Shown: positions 21,061-21,067 of the stretch, piece by piece
Layout: each line of letters opens with the position of its first letter
Numbering within the stretch: the stretch's first letter is position 1
Assembly: GCA_036897625.1 (NCBI GenBank)
Contig: JAYMTA010001227.1
Location: 1 to 21,067, forward strand
Source of the DNA: Pelargonium cotyledonis
Taxonomy: Eukaryota; Streptophyta; Magnoliopsida; Geraniales; Geraniaceae
Reading direction: 5' to 3'
Length of the DNA: 21,067 bases
Translations under genes and position numbers: made by a program
The notes under the pieces: generated by a model
What the model was told of the DNA's origin: nothing
The model's database searches: none
What the model saw: only the letters and a program-made list of their open reading frames with translations

Positions 21061-21067
21061 TTAAAAT

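Larger units (their letters stand above)
19740..21067. other. Right flank without a recognised gene
   Basis: AT-rich region upstream of the AATF-like gene. It holds the inverted repeat, the Helitron-like end and the open-frame island, then AT-rich sequence with no further signal. A short ggaatactccct near 19899 resembles a MITE end but has no partner. Confidence 0.5.

Overview
The window is nuclear DNA from a flowering plant, probably a eudicot. It is AT-rich, the genes are split by GT-AG introns, and the proteins are plant-type (a plant beta-tubulin, a plant mitochondrial ribosomal protein with a transit peptide). Stowaway-type MITEs, tRNA-derived SINEs and a Helitron-like end lie between and inside the genes. 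I cannot name the species. There is no bacterial, viral or CRISPR content. Most of the longest uninterrupted frames are antisense shadows or single exons, so the gene models were built by hand from splice sites, reading phase and protein similarity.

Layout. (1) 1-2300, plus strand: RPAC2/AC19, the small subunit shared by RNA polymerases I and III, with three coding exons and an untranslated first exon. (2) 3203-6271, minus strand: SNAP43, the SNAPC1-like subunit of the snRNA-activating complex, seven coding exons, tail to tail with RPAC2; its third intron holds a SINE with a 13-bp target duplication. (3) 7302-9562, minus: mitochondrial small-subunit ribosomal protein mS34, three coding exons, with a MITE and an AC microsatellite in the second intron. 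(4) 10686-12729, minus: a complete 447-residue beta-tubulin with the usual three plant exons; its proximal promoter has six AACGG cores. (5) 14312-18450, minus: an AATF/BFR2-type (TRAUB family) ribosome-biogenesis protein, 410 residues in 13 coding exons, probably with a further 5' leader exon near 19658-19720. (6) 19740-21067: no clear host gene; it holds a Helitron-like 3' end, a 12-bp inverted repeat, an unexplained island of open frame and a terminal GT/AT microsatellite.

Three of the five genes serve RNA synthesis and ribosome production: Pol I/III, snRNA transcription and pre-rRNA processing. A fourth makes part of the mitochondrial ribosome. Promoter motifs visible by eye fit growth or cell-cycle control: telo-box-like motifs before RPAC2, an exact E2F site before SNAP43, and MSA-like repeats before beta-tubulin. 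I found no convincing new enzymatic or defence system. The most interesting material is regulatory (the AACGG cluster and the E2F site) and transposon-related (SINE relics, the Helitron-like end and the open frame behind it).
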